A DNA stretch of 64,000 nucleotides, taken from JBFMFR01 sp040752025 (lineage in GTDB: Bacteria; Chloroflexota; Anaerolineae; Anaerolineales; UBA4823). The notes under the pieces are model-generated. The model searched no databases. It was given only the letters and a program-made list of their open reading frames with translations, and was not told the DNA's origin. Position 1 is the stretch's first letter. Every line of letters starts with the position of its first letter. The DNA lies in the NCBI GenBank assembly GCA_040752025.1, contig JBFMFR010000009.1:62001-126000 (forward strand). The letters are read 5' to 3'. Made by a program: the position numbers and the translations under genes. This document shows, piece after piece, positions 32,188-40,614 of this stretch.

Positions 32188-32958
32188 ATGTCTTTACCTA
32201 ACTTGCGTCACACATTTCTGGTCGCCACGATCACCATAATTGTTTTCTTGGGCAGCGCCTGCACATTATCTGCGTCACAATCAGTTCAGCCCACTTCGGA
32301 GATTTCTTCAGCCTTACTGACAAAAGTCGCCGCCACCATCCAGGTTCAAATTGCCTCGACGCGCGCCCAAGACACATTGTCGACTCCTTTGCCCACCAAT
32401 ACCACGCTCTCCAAACCTGCAGTGTCCAACACTAACACACCGACCTTCACTGCCACGCAGCAACCCACCCTGACCAACACCCCCACGCAAAAGCCCACGC
32501 TCACCCCTACGCGCACATCCACGCTGCGTCCTTCACAAACGCCAACCGCTACATCAACGATTGTTCCGACCAGCACGCGTCCGGTAGCGTATGGCTTGCG
32601 CTACACCATCGATGGAGTCAACCTGCACGACTGCTTCGGCACACCCTGGGTGGTTTTTACTGTCTATAACGGTGGCACGAAAGCGCTCGAATCGGCCTAC
32701 CTGTACGTTCGCGATGTGACCACCAATCACAGCCTGGTGGGCCCAATCTCCAGCAACGCGCCTTTTATGGACTCGGACCGTTCTTGCTACACTGCTAACA
32801 TCAACCGGTTAGATTCTGGCCAACTCTTATACCTGGGCGAATCGCTCGGCATCCGTGCTTTGAAAGGGCATACCCTGCGGGCTACGATTGAACTGTGCGA
32901 CCAGGAGAACCTCAGAGGAACTTGTGTAAAGAAAGTAATCGATTTTGTCGTACCCTGA
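32188..32958 (+). CDS. Lipoprotein with Thr/Pro-rich linker and C-terminal domain of unknown function
   Basis: The 256-residue protein has a lipoprotein signal (VFLGSAC, Cys near 25), a long low-complexity linker rich in Thr, Pro and Asn (about 65-130) and a compact C-terminal beta-rich domain of about 120 residues with three or four Cys. The C-terminal domain ends 'CVKKVIDFVVP'; a similar ending (CVEVKVNFTFP) and Cys spacing occur in the lipoprotein at 48088-49017, so the two share a domain family I cannot name. The ATG at 32188 has AGGAG three bases upstream. The frame is open further upstream but without signal features. Confidence 0.75.
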   Translation: MSLPNLRHTFLVATITIIVFLGSACTLSASQSVQPTSEISSALLTKVAATIQVQIASTRAQDTLSTPLPTNTTLSKPAVSNTNTPTFTATQQPTLTNTPTQKPTLTPTRTSTLRPSQTPTATSTIVPTSTRPVAYGLRYTIDGVNLHDCFGTPWVVFTVYNGGTKALESAYLYVRDVTTNHSLVGPISSNAPFMDSDRSCYTANINRLDSGQLLYLGESLGIRALKGHTLRATIELCDQENLRGTCVKKVIDFVVP

Positions 32959-33158
32959 AACCTGAACCATGACCTCCACCGGCGAAGTGAATAAGTACAC
33001 TAAATATCCATAACGTTTGTAACCATCCCTGTATGGCAAATCATATTAAAATAGAGGCCGGTTTCAGGCAGTCCGTTTGTGCTACTTTATGCGTGAAAAA
33101 GACCGCAAAGCGGACGCCGGAAACGCGTAAAAATACAAACAAAACGAAAGAAAAAATT

Positions 33159-35918
33159 ATGACTCAATCATCTCTCCCCTCATTTGATCCAGTCCACGAT
33201 GTGCTGCGCTACGAAGGTAGCCCTTTGAACGCTATCTTTGCCCCTAAGAACGTTGCCCTAATCGGCGCGACAGAAACAATGGGCAGTGTAGGCCGCACCA
33301 TCATGTGGAATCTGGTGAGCAATCCTTTTGGCGGCGCTGTATTTCCGATCAATCCCAAGCGCCCCAGCGTATTGGGCGTCAAGGCTTACCCCAATATCGC
33401 CGCCGTATCGGAACCGATTGACCTGGCTGTGCTGGTCACACCAGCACATACCGTGCCCGATCTCATCGCTGAATGTGTAGATGTGGGCGTAAAAGGCGCA
33501 ATCGTAATCTCGGCCGGGTTCAAAGAAACTGGCCCGGCAGGCGTCGAGCTGGAACGACGCATCATGGAACATGCCCGGCGTGGCAACATGCGCATCATTG
33601 GACCTAACTGCCTGGGCGTAATGAGCCCGGTGAGTGGGTTGAATGCTACCTTTTCAGCAGCCATGGCGCACAAGGGCAAAGTCGGCTTCATCAGCCAGAG
33701 TGGGGCGCTTTGCACCGCCGTCCTGGACTGGAGCCTGCGTGAAAATGTTGGCTTCAGCCACTTCGTTTCCGTCGGATCTATGCTGGATGTAGGTTGGGGC
33801 GACCTGATTTACCACCTGGGCGACGATCCACACACGGAAAGCATCGTAATCTACATGGAAACCATCGGCGATGCTCGTTATTTCCTATCTGCCGCCCGAG
33901 AAGTTGCCAATACCAAGCCCATCATTGTGATCAAGCCCGGCCGCACTGCTGGCGCGGCCAAGGCGGCTGCTTCGCATACGGGCTCACTCACGGGCAGCGA
34001 TGAAGTGCTGGAAATAGCTTTCCGCCGCGCCGGCGTGTTGCGCGTCAATTCGATCGCAGAGCTATTCTACACCGCCGAAGTTCTCTCGAAACAGCCTCGA
34101 CCGGTCGGCAACCGCCTGACGATCCTGACCAACGCTGGCGGCCCAGGCGTATTAGCTACGGATGCCTTGATCACCAACGGCGGTCAGCTAGCCGATCTCT
34201 CGAACGAGACCATGCAAGCTTTCAACGATCTGCTGCCCGCCGCCTGGAGCCGCAACAACCCGGTCGATATTTTGGGAGACGCCAGCCCCGAGCGCTATGC
34301 CAAAGCGCTCGAAATCGCTGCTCAGGATCAGAACAGCGATGGCATGTTGGTGATCCTCACGCCGCAAGATATGACCGACCCCACAGCCACAGCCGAAGAA
34401 CTTGTCAAAGTGGCAAAACAATTAGACAAACCTGTGCTTGCCAGTTGGATGGGCGGCAATGGTGTTTCTGAAGGCGAACATGTCCTCAACCGCGCCAATA
34501 TCCCCGCATTCCCTTATCCAGACACCGCTGCCCGCATGTTTGACTACATGGCCAACTACTCAGGCATCCTACAACGGCTATACGAAACCCCCATGCTGGC
34601 AACCAGCAACCATAACGCTCCTGATAGCCAGCGCGCGGTCGAAATCATCCAATCCGTTCGCCAATCCGGCCGCACCATCCTGACCGAGTATGAATCCAAG
34701 CAATTGCTAGCAGCCTACCGTATTCCCACCGTCGAGACGCGCATCGCCCGCACCCCAGCAGAAGCTGTGCAGGCTGCCGAAGATATCGGCTATCCGGTAG
34801 TGCTCAAACTACACTCTGAAACCATCACGCACAAAACGGATGTGGGCGGCGTGCAGCTCAATCTGGATAATGCCCAGACCGTGGAAGAAGCCTTCCAAAC
34901 AATCGCCACCACTCTGGCCCAACGCGTCGGTGAGCGGGATGAAAACGGAAAGGCTCATTTCTTGGGTGTAACTGTACAGCCCATGGCCGAGATGGAGGGC
35001 TATGAGCTGATCCTGGGCAGCAGCATTGACCCGCAGTTCGGACCGGTGATCTTGTTTGGCACAGGCGGTTCTCTGGTAGAGGTCTTCAAAGACAGCGCTC
35101 TCGGGCTGCCGCCGCTCAATACCACCCTGGCGCGACGCATGATGGAGCGCACCAATGTATATACCGCATTGAAAGGCGTACGCGGCCGCAAACCTGTCGA
35201 TCTGGATTCATTGGAGCAACTCGTTGTGCGCTTCAGCAACCTGATCGCCGAACACCATTGGGTCAAAGAGTTGGACATCAATCCCCTGCTGGTTTCATCG
35301 GATAGAGTATTGGCCCTGGATGCCCGCGTTGTGCTCTATGGCCCTGAGGTCAAAGAAGAAGCGCTGCCCCGCCTGGCAATCCGCCCATACCCCATGCAAT
35401 ATGTCAGCCCGTGGATAGCCCGGGATGGTTCGAACCTGATCATTCGACCAATTCGCGCCGAGGATGAGCCCTGGATCGTGCAATTCCACGAGTCGCTCTC
35501 CGACCGCAGTGTCTACTTACGCTACATGCACCCCATGTTGCTCAGCCAGCGTGCCGCCCACGTGCGGCTGGCGCGCATTTGCCACTGCGATTACGAACGC
35601 GAGATCACGTTGATTGCCGAAAATCCGGATGCCAAAGATGGAGAACTGCGCATCCTGGGTGCCGGCCGCATGACCAAGCTGCACGGCACCAATACCGCCC
35701 GCTTCAGCCTGCTGGTCAGTGATCAATGCCAGGGGATTGGCATCGGCAACGAAATGATCCGCCGCCTGATCGATGTGGCTCGCAAGGAAAAGTTAGACGG
35801 CCTGGAAGCGATCACAACCCTGGATAATCACGCCATGCAAAATCTCTGCCGCAAACTCGGCTTCGAGATTCACCTGGACGAGAAGCAAAACATGGCCAAG
35901 GCCACACTCAACCTGTAA
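33159..35918 (+). CDS. Acetate-CoA ligase (ADP-forming) fused to GNAT acetyltransferase
   Basis: The 919-residue protein has the order of ADP-forming acyl-CoA synthetases: CoA-binding domain (about 20-150), succinyl-CoA ligase-like domains (about 155-480) with the phospho-His in ASHTGSL, an ATP-grasp domain (about 500-730; GYPVVLKLHSETITHKTD) and a C-terminal GNAT domain (about 755-915; ending near QGIGIGNEMIRRL). The first part makes ATP from acetyl-CoA, giving acetate, which suits a fermentative or facultative organism. The GNAT part resembles Pat-type protein lysine acetyltransferases. The frame is open to 33033, but the ATG at 33159 fits the family N-terminus. A strong terminator follows the stop. 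Confidence 0.92.
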   Translation: MTQSSLPSFDPVHDVLRYEGSPLNAIFAPKNVALIGATETMGSVGRTIMWNLVSNPFGGAVFPINPKRPSVLGVKAYPNIAAVSEPIDLAVLVTPAHTVPDLIAECVDVGVKGAIVISAGFKETGPAGVELERRIMEHARRGNMRIIGPNCLGVMSPVSGLNATFSAAMAHKGKVGFISQSGALCTAVLDWSLRENVGFSHFVSVGSMLDVGWGDLIYHLGDDPHTESIVIYMETIGDARYFLSAAREVANTKPIIVIKPGRTAGAAKAAASHTGSLTGSDEVLEIAFRRAGVLRVNSIAELFYTAEVLSKQPRPVGNRLTILTNAGGPGVLATDALITNGGQLADLSNETMQAFNDLLPAAWSRNNPVDILGDASPERYAKALEIAAQDQNSDGMLVILTPQDMTDPTATAEELVKVAKQLDKPVLASWMGGNGVSEGEHVLNRANIPAFPYPDTAARMFDYMANYSGILQRLYETPMLATSNHNAPDSQRAVEIIQSVRQSGRTILTEYESKQLLAAYRIPTVETRIARTPAEAVQAAEDIGYPVVLKLHSETITHKTDVGGVQLNLDNAQTVEEAFQTIATTLAQRVGERDENGKAHFLGVTVQPMAEMEGYELILGSSIDPQFGPVILFGTGGSLVEVFKDSALGLPPLNTTLARRMMERTNVYTALKGVRGRKPVDLDSLEQLVVRFSNLIAEHHWVKELDINPLLVSSDRVLALDARVVLYGPEVKEEALPRLAIRPYPMQYVSPWIARDGSNLIIRPIRAEDEPWIVQFHESLSDRSVYLRYMHPMLLSQRAAHVRLARICHCDYEREITLIAENPDAKDGELRILGAGRMTKLHGTNTARFSLLVSDQCQGIGIGNEMIRRLIDVARKEKLDGLEAITTLDNHAMQNLCRKLGFEIHLDEKQNMAKATLNL

Positions 35919-35925
35919 ATACCAC

Positions 35926-35971
35926 GAAAAACGACCGGGGGCGGATGATCCCGCCCCCGGTCGTTTTTTTT
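35926..35971. terminator. Bidirectional intrinsic terminator
   Basis: Perfect 14-base arms ACGACCGGGGGCGG (35931-35944) and CCGCCCCCGGTCGT (35951-35964) are flanked by AAAA on the left and a run of T on the right. It separates the convergent acetyl-CoA ligase and sugar permease genes. Confidence 0.95.
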
Positions 35972-35986
35972 ATACACCGCCCAGGC

Positions 35987-36841
35987 TCAACCTTTCAGAG
36001 CGCCCGCCATCAGGCCTCGCAAGAAATACCGTCCCAAGAAAATATAAACCAACAAAGTAGGCAAAGCCGCCAGGAAAGAGCCTGCCATCTGCACATTCCA
36101 GGCAATAATCTGGCTACCTGCCATGTTGTTCAGCGCCACGGTAATCGGCCAGCTTTCCGGGTTGGTCAGTACCACTGCGAACAAGAAATCGTTCCAGGCA
36201 GAGGTAAACTGCCAGATCAATACCACCACGAAGGCCGGGATCGAGATCGGCAGTAAAATATGCCAATACGAACCCAGCATCCCGGCTCCATCGATGCGCG
36301 AGGCCTCGACCAGTTCCTTGGGCACGCTGGCGTAATAATTCCGGAAGGTCAGCGTGGTAATCGGGATGCCATAGATGATATGCGCCAGCACCAGCCCAGG
36401 CAACCCCCCGTACATATTGATGTTTTTCATGAACTCGACCAACGGGATTAGAATGCTCTGGTAAGGGATGAACATCCCGAACAAGATCAAGGGGAAGATC
36501 ACGTCTGCGCCGCGGAACTTCCATTTCGCCAGAACAAAGCCGTTGAGAGAGCCCAAGAAAGATGAAAGTACCGCAGCCGGGATCACCATATTAAAACTGT
36601 TCCATAGATATGGCGCCAGCTTCTCGAAAGCCGCTAAATAATTATCGAAGTGGATTCCGGTTGGGAATTGCCACATCGTTCGCAAGGAAACTTCATCGAA
36701 ACTCTTGAACCCGGTAGACAGCATTACGTACATTGGCAACAGATAGAACACCGACATCAGTACCAGCGGGATCAGCAGCAAGTAACGTAATTGAAACCGA
36801 GAAGTCTGTCGAATTTTTCGAGGTAAAACCGATGCACTCAT
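35987..36841 (-). CDS. Carbohydrate ABC transporter permease, MalG-type
   Basis: The 284-residue protein has six membrane helices and the EAA loop (about 178-197: ELVEASRIDGAGMLGSYWHI) that docks on the ATPase. It belongs to the MalG/CUT1 group for oligosaccharide or polyol import. The ATG overlaps the stop of the upstream permease by four bases. No ATPase gene is in the cluster, so a shared MsiK-like ATPase is probable. Confidence 0.93.
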   Translation of the reverse strand: MSASVLPRKIRQTSRFQLRYLLLIPLVLMSVFYLLPMYVMLSTGFKSFDEVSLRTMWQFPTGIHFDNYLAAFEKLAPYLWNSFNMVIPAAVLSSFLGSLNGFVLAKWKFRGADVIFPLILFGMFIPYQSILIPLVEFMKNINMYGGLPGLVLAHIIYGIPITTLTFRNYYASVPKELVEASRIDGAGMLGSYWHILLPISIPAFVVVLIWQFTSAWNDFLFAVVLTNPESWPITVALNNMAGSQIIAWNVQMAGSFLAALPTLLVYIFLGRYFLRGLMAGALKG

Positions 36842-37725
36842 AGTTCCGCCTCCGTACGCAGTGTGTAGCTCAGGTATGGGATGATCAGCACGGCAACGCT
36901 CAAGAGCAACAGAATGCCCACTGCAGCGCCTCTCCCGAAGAAATAGCCATCAAAGGTCGTCTGCCACATGTAGATTGCCGGCACATCCAGCGCCAGTTGC
37001 TTACCAGCCACTGCGATAATTAGATCGAACACCTTGAGCGAAATGTGCCCAAGGATAATCATCGCGCTCAAAGTTACCGGATTGAGCAGCGGGAAAACGA
37101 TCTGGAAATAAATCTGGGCTTCGCTGGCGCCGTCCACGCGCGCCGCTTCACGCAGTTCCTCCGGGACGGAACGCAGGCCGGCCAGGTACAGCGCCATCAC
37201 ATATCCAGACATCTGCCAGATCGCCGCCAGGGCAATGGCTGCGATTCCCCATTTAGGAGTGGTATGCCATCTATTTACCAGGAAATCCAGGCCCAGGTTA
37301 CTGAATAACAGGTTCAAGCCGCTCATGCGCGATCCCATGGCCGGGTTCATCAACCAGCGCCAGATCACACCGGTAACAATAAACGAGATCGCCATCGGGA
37401 AAAGAAACAGGCTTCGGAAAAAGCCCTCTCCCGGCAAATTCTGATCCAACATAATTGCCAGCGCCAGGCCCAGCAGCAACGAACCGCCTACAAAGACAAC
37501 TGTGAAGACAACTGTATTGCGTATATCAACATGAAAACGAGGGTCAGAAAATAGCTCAATATAATTTTTTAGTCCCACCCAGGTATAGTCAGGCAGCAAA
37601 CCTTTCCATTGGCTGACCGACACGCGCATCGACCATGCGATAAAACCATACACAAAAATTGCAATCGCCAGGATCGATGGCGAAACCAAAACAATGGATA
37701 GGATGGTATCTTTATTTCTTGTCAT
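36838..37725 (-). CDS. Carbohydrate ABC transporter permease, MalF-type
   Basis: The 295-residue protein has six membrane helices and the EAA loop ELREAARVDGASEAQIYFQIVFP. It pairs with the MalG-type permease encoded next. I chose the ATG at 37725 (MTRNKDTIL), which has CGAGGTG upstream and gives a normal family N-terminus; the frame is open to 37821. Confidence 0.92.
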   Translation of the reverse strand: MTRNKDTILSIVLVSPSILAIAIFVYGFIAWSMRVSVSQWKGLLPDYTWVGLKNYIELFSDPRFHVDIRNTVVFTVVFVGGSLLLGLALAIMLDQNLPGEGFFRSLFLFPMAISFIVTGVIWRWLMNPAMGSRMSGLNLLFSNLGLDFLVNRWHTTPKWGIAAIALAAIWQMSGYVMALYLAGLRSVPEELREAARVDGASEAQIYFQIVFPLLNPVTLSAMIILGHISLKVFDLIIAVAGKQLALDVPAIYMWQTTFDGYFFGRGAAVGILLLLSVAVLIIPYLSYTLRTEAEL

Positions 37726-37790
37726 CCGGTCACCTCGAAGACGCTTCTCTTCTAATCCGGCGCTTAGGCCAGGGGCACCTCTTGGAAAAT

Positions 37791-37818
37791 GGGACGGGCG
37801 CCGGAAGACGCCCGTCCC
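37791..37818 (-). terminator. Hairpin between binding-protein and permease genes
   Basis: Perfect 10-base arms GGGACGGGCG (37791-37800) and CGCCCGTCCC (37809-37818), followed on the minus strand by ATTTTCC. It lies after the binding-protein stop and probably lowers permease expression by partial termination or protects the upstream mRNA. Confidence 0.65.
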
Positions 37819-37834
37819 CAAACACTCAGCTAAA

Positions 37835-39178
37835 TTACTGGCAAGGGCCAGAGCTTGCGCAGGCTGCTACCAGGGCTGCCACGAAGTTGTCCACATTCAG
37901 GTCAGCCAGGAACAGGCCTAGAGCTGTGTCGATCTCCGACTTCCAGGAGTCGTTCGCCACCACACCGTGAGTCAGCGAGCCAACCACAACGTTGCTGGCC
38001 CAGTCATCCATCGCCGACTGCAAATACACGCCATACAGAGCGCGGTCGCCATCGCTGCGGGCCGGGATCGAACCCTTCACCGGGTTGAATGCATCCTGAC
38101 CTTCCTTCGAGCCAGCGATCTTCAGCCAGGCAATTGCCGCGTCGCGGTGCGGAGCGCCCACCGGCAGCACGAAGCTGTCGGACAGGAACTGGAAGTTGCC
38201 GCCCGTGCCAGGCACCGCGGCCCAACCGTAGTCGGTCTCGGGGGTTTTGCCCAACTCACGGAAGAACCCTTCTGCCCAGTCGCCCATCACGTTGAAGGCT
38301 GCATCGCCATCCACCACCAGTTGGGCTGCATCCTGCCAGCTCAACGAGGCTGCATCGCTGTTCGTGTAGGTCAGAATCTTGGCGTAATTCGCCACGGCTT
38401 CCTTGGTTTCGTCAGCATCCCAGGCAAACTCGCCTGTCCACAGGCCATTGTACTTATCCGGGCCCAGGGTAGCCAGCAGGACCGTCTCGAACAGGTGCAT
38501 CGCCGTCCACTGCTCGCCCAGCGCCAGCGGGGTCACGCCCGCCGCCTGCAAGGTATCCATCGCCGCAAACCACTCATCCAGCGTGGCGGGCACTTCGATG
38601 CCGTTGTCGCTCAGGATCGCCGGGTTGTACCACAGCACGTTCGCCCGGTGGATGTTCACCGGCACGCTGTAGATGTTGCCATCCTGCGAGATCAGAGGGA
38701 TCAGCGTCTCCGGCATCACATCCAGCCAGCCTTCCTCTTCGTACAGGAAATTCAATGGCTCAAGCTGTCCGGCTTTCACGTACGTGCCGATCAACTCCTG
38801 GCCGGCGTGGCCCTGCCAGCTATCCGGCGGGTCGCCAGCTTGCAAGCGCGTCGCCAGCACAGCGCGCGCGTTCGTGCCGGCACCGCCAGCTACGGCGGCA
38901 TTGATGAACTCAGTATCAGGATACTTGGCCTGGAAGATCTTGATCATGGCATCCAAACCGGCAGCTTCACCGCCGCCCGTCCACCATGAGAACACTTCCA
39001 CCTGATTTGCGCCGCTGGCCGGCTTGGCCTCGGTCGGCTTAGCCTCAACCGGTTTTGCCTCGGTGGGATTGACTTCTGGTGCAGTGGTTGGGGTCGCTGC
39101 CGGCTTGCAGGCTGCAAGCAACAGTGACATCGCCATCAACACAGACACCAGGGTCCAAACGAGCTTGTTTCTTGACAT
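37835..39178 (-). CDS. Extracellular solute (sugar)-binding lipoprotein of ABC transporter
   Basis: The 447-residue protein has a lipobox MSLLLAAC (Cys24), a Thr/Pro/Glu linker with repeated EAKP (about 30-55), and a bacterial extracellular solute-binding fold of family 1 (VEVFSWWTGGGEAAGLDAM, then VNIHRANVLWYNPAIL and the Trp-rich DWAEGFF region). It captures a sugar for the two permeases downstream. AAGGAGAG precedes the ATG. Confidence 0.93.
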   Translation of the reverse strand: MSRNKLVWTLVSVLMAMSLLLAACKPAATPTTAPEVNPTEAKPVEAKPTEAKPASGANQVEVFSWWTGGGEAAGLDAMIKIFQAKYPDTEFINAAVAGGAGTNARAVLATRLQAGDPPDSWQGHAGQELIGTYVKAGQLEPLNFLYEEEGWLDVMPETLIPLISQDGNIYSVPVNIHRANVLWYNPAILSDNGIEVPATLDEWFAAMDTLQAAGVTPLALGEQWTAMHLFETVLLATLGPDKYNGLWTGEFAWDADETKEAVANYAKILTYTNSDAASLSWQDAAQLVVDGDAAFNVMGDWAEGFFRELGKTPETDYGWAAVPGTGGNFQFLSDSFVLPVGAPHRDAAIAWLKIAGSKEGQDAFNPVKGSIPARSDGDRALYGVYLQSAMDDWASNVVVGSLTHGVVANDSWKSEIDTALGLFLADLNVDNFVAALVAACASSGPCQ

Positions 39179-39399
39179 TCTCTTCTCTCCTTTTCCTAAA
39201 ATAATTGGGGATCACGAAACGAACATGAACTATCTGAGTTCACTTACACAGGGGCAACGACCAAGCACAAACACTCTCGATAGACACCTCCTGACAATAC
39301 ATGGATAGAATGGGTTAAAATATATTATAGCAATCCGCTCCTGGCAACTCAACCCCTTTGTGGACTTACAGCGGACATATCGCGGCCAAAAAAAAAACG

Positions 39400-40614
39400 A
39401 TGGACCGACAAACTTTTAACGATCTGTTTAGAGATTTGATTCCACACCTCTACGATTATACAGTTGTAGAGGCACACCCTCTGACCATAGCTCTGACCCT
39501 TCCAGAGGATCATCGCGGTAGTAGAGGTGAATACATACGAAAACTAGTTGCTGAGGCTATCGAAAAATTCAAGCCGGTCACCCGAACGCTCAACCTCACC
39601 GCTCCCGAGTCCCGTCCCTATTTGATCCTGCATGGGCGCTACATCCAGGGGCTATCGCCGCAAGAATTGGCCGGCAAATTAGCCTTGAGCGAGCGCCAGC
39701 TCCGGCGGGATCACAGTCGCGCCCTGCAAGCCCTTGCAGATCACCTGTATGACCAACTATTTCCAGGCCAGCTAGGATCTCAAGAGCCCTTTGAAGGACA
39801 AGAAAATGCCGCTCTGCGAGGCTTCGAGATTCACCCGGAGCCACTAGATTTATACCTGGTCATACAAGGTGTCCTGACCACCCTGAAATCGCGTGCGGAC
39901 GCGGAGGGTATCCACCTGAAGTTATCTCTTAGCGAAATTGCCAACCCGGTTCTCACCGATCGGATCGTCTTACGGCAGGTATTGTTGAGTTTGTTTAATA
40001 ATGTGTTTCGCATGCCTACCAACCGAGTTATCGAAATAAGCACAACTTTCGACGATACACAGGCACACATACACATACGGGCTGCGATCGAAGATACATG
40101 GGCAGATTGGAACAGCAGCGAGCACCAGGATCTGCTCGACACCGCCCGGCATTGGGGCAAGAAGACGAATATCAATATTCAGCAAACCTATCCCCAACCA
40201 GGCCAGGCAGGGTTGCTGCATTTTCACGTTTCGATGCCTTCCAGCGCTTCCCCAATCGTCATCGTTGTCGATGATCAACAGCCCACATTGAGAATGTACC
40301 AGCGCTATTTAAGCCGCTCGAACTTGAAAATATTAGGGGTATCCGATCCCACCCAGGTGCTACCTCTGGCACACCAGATGCAGCCCATCCTGATACTTCT
40401 GGATGTAATGATGCCCTATGTGGACGGTTGGGAAATTCTGCAGGCTCTTCGCGCCGACGCCAAAACCCAAAACATCCCAGTCATCGTTTGTTCCGCCTGG
40501 GAAGCCTCTGAATTGGCGCTATCTTTAGGCGCCGCTGATTTCCTCAAAAAGCCGATCACGCAGAAAGAGCTGCTCACGGCTTTAGAGAAGCTCGAATTAC
40601 TGAAGATTGGTTAG
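39400..40614 (+). CDS. HTH / degenerate GHKL / response-regulator receiver protein
   Basis: The 404-residue protein has an N-terminal helical domain with an HTH resembling sigma region 4 (about 80-120: LILHGRYIQGLSPQELAGKLALSERQLRRDHSRAL). A middle region (about 150-270) resembles a histidine-kinase ATPase domain (LRQVLLSLFNNVFRM is N-box-like) but lacks clear G-boxes. The C-terminal receiver domain (about 285-400) has the acidic pair VVDDQ, the phospho-acceptor Asp in LILLDVMMPY and a Lys in LKKPI. It is probably a phosphorylation-dependent DNA-binding regulator. The ATG at 39400 follows a run of ten A; an in-frame TTG at 39358 would add 14 residues. It converges with, and overlaps by 18 bases, a hybrid histidine kinase gene, its likely partner. 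Confidence 0.8.
   Translation: MDRQTFNDLFRDLIPHLYDYTVVEAHPLTIALTLPEDHRGSRGEYIRKLVAEAIEKFKPVTRTLNLTAPESRPYLILHGRYIQGLSPQELAGKLALSERQLRRDHSRALQALADHLYDQLFPGQLGSQEPFEGQENAALRGFEIHPEPLDLYLVIQGVLTTLKSRADAEGIHLKLSLSEIANPVLTDRIVLRQVLLSLFNNVFRMPTNRVIEISTTFDDTQAHIHIRAAIEDTWADWNSSEHQDLLDTARHWGKKTNINIQQTYPQPGQAGLLHFHVSMPSSASPIVIVVDDQQPTLRMYQRYLSRSNLKILGVSDPTQVLPLAHQMQPILILLDVMMPYVDGWEILQALRADAKTQNIPVIVCSAWEASELALSLGAADFLKKPITQKELLTALEKLELLKIG

Noticed and set aside
37967..38989. 340-residue plus-strand open frame
   Set aside because: Antisense to the sugar-binding lipoprotein, rich in Arg/His/Gln without family signature.
39226..39242. TGAACT-N5-AGTTCA inverted repeat upstream of the first sugar-binding protein
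   Set aside because: Possible sugar-repressor operator, but the half-sites are only six bases long and a promoter could not be placed reliably around it.
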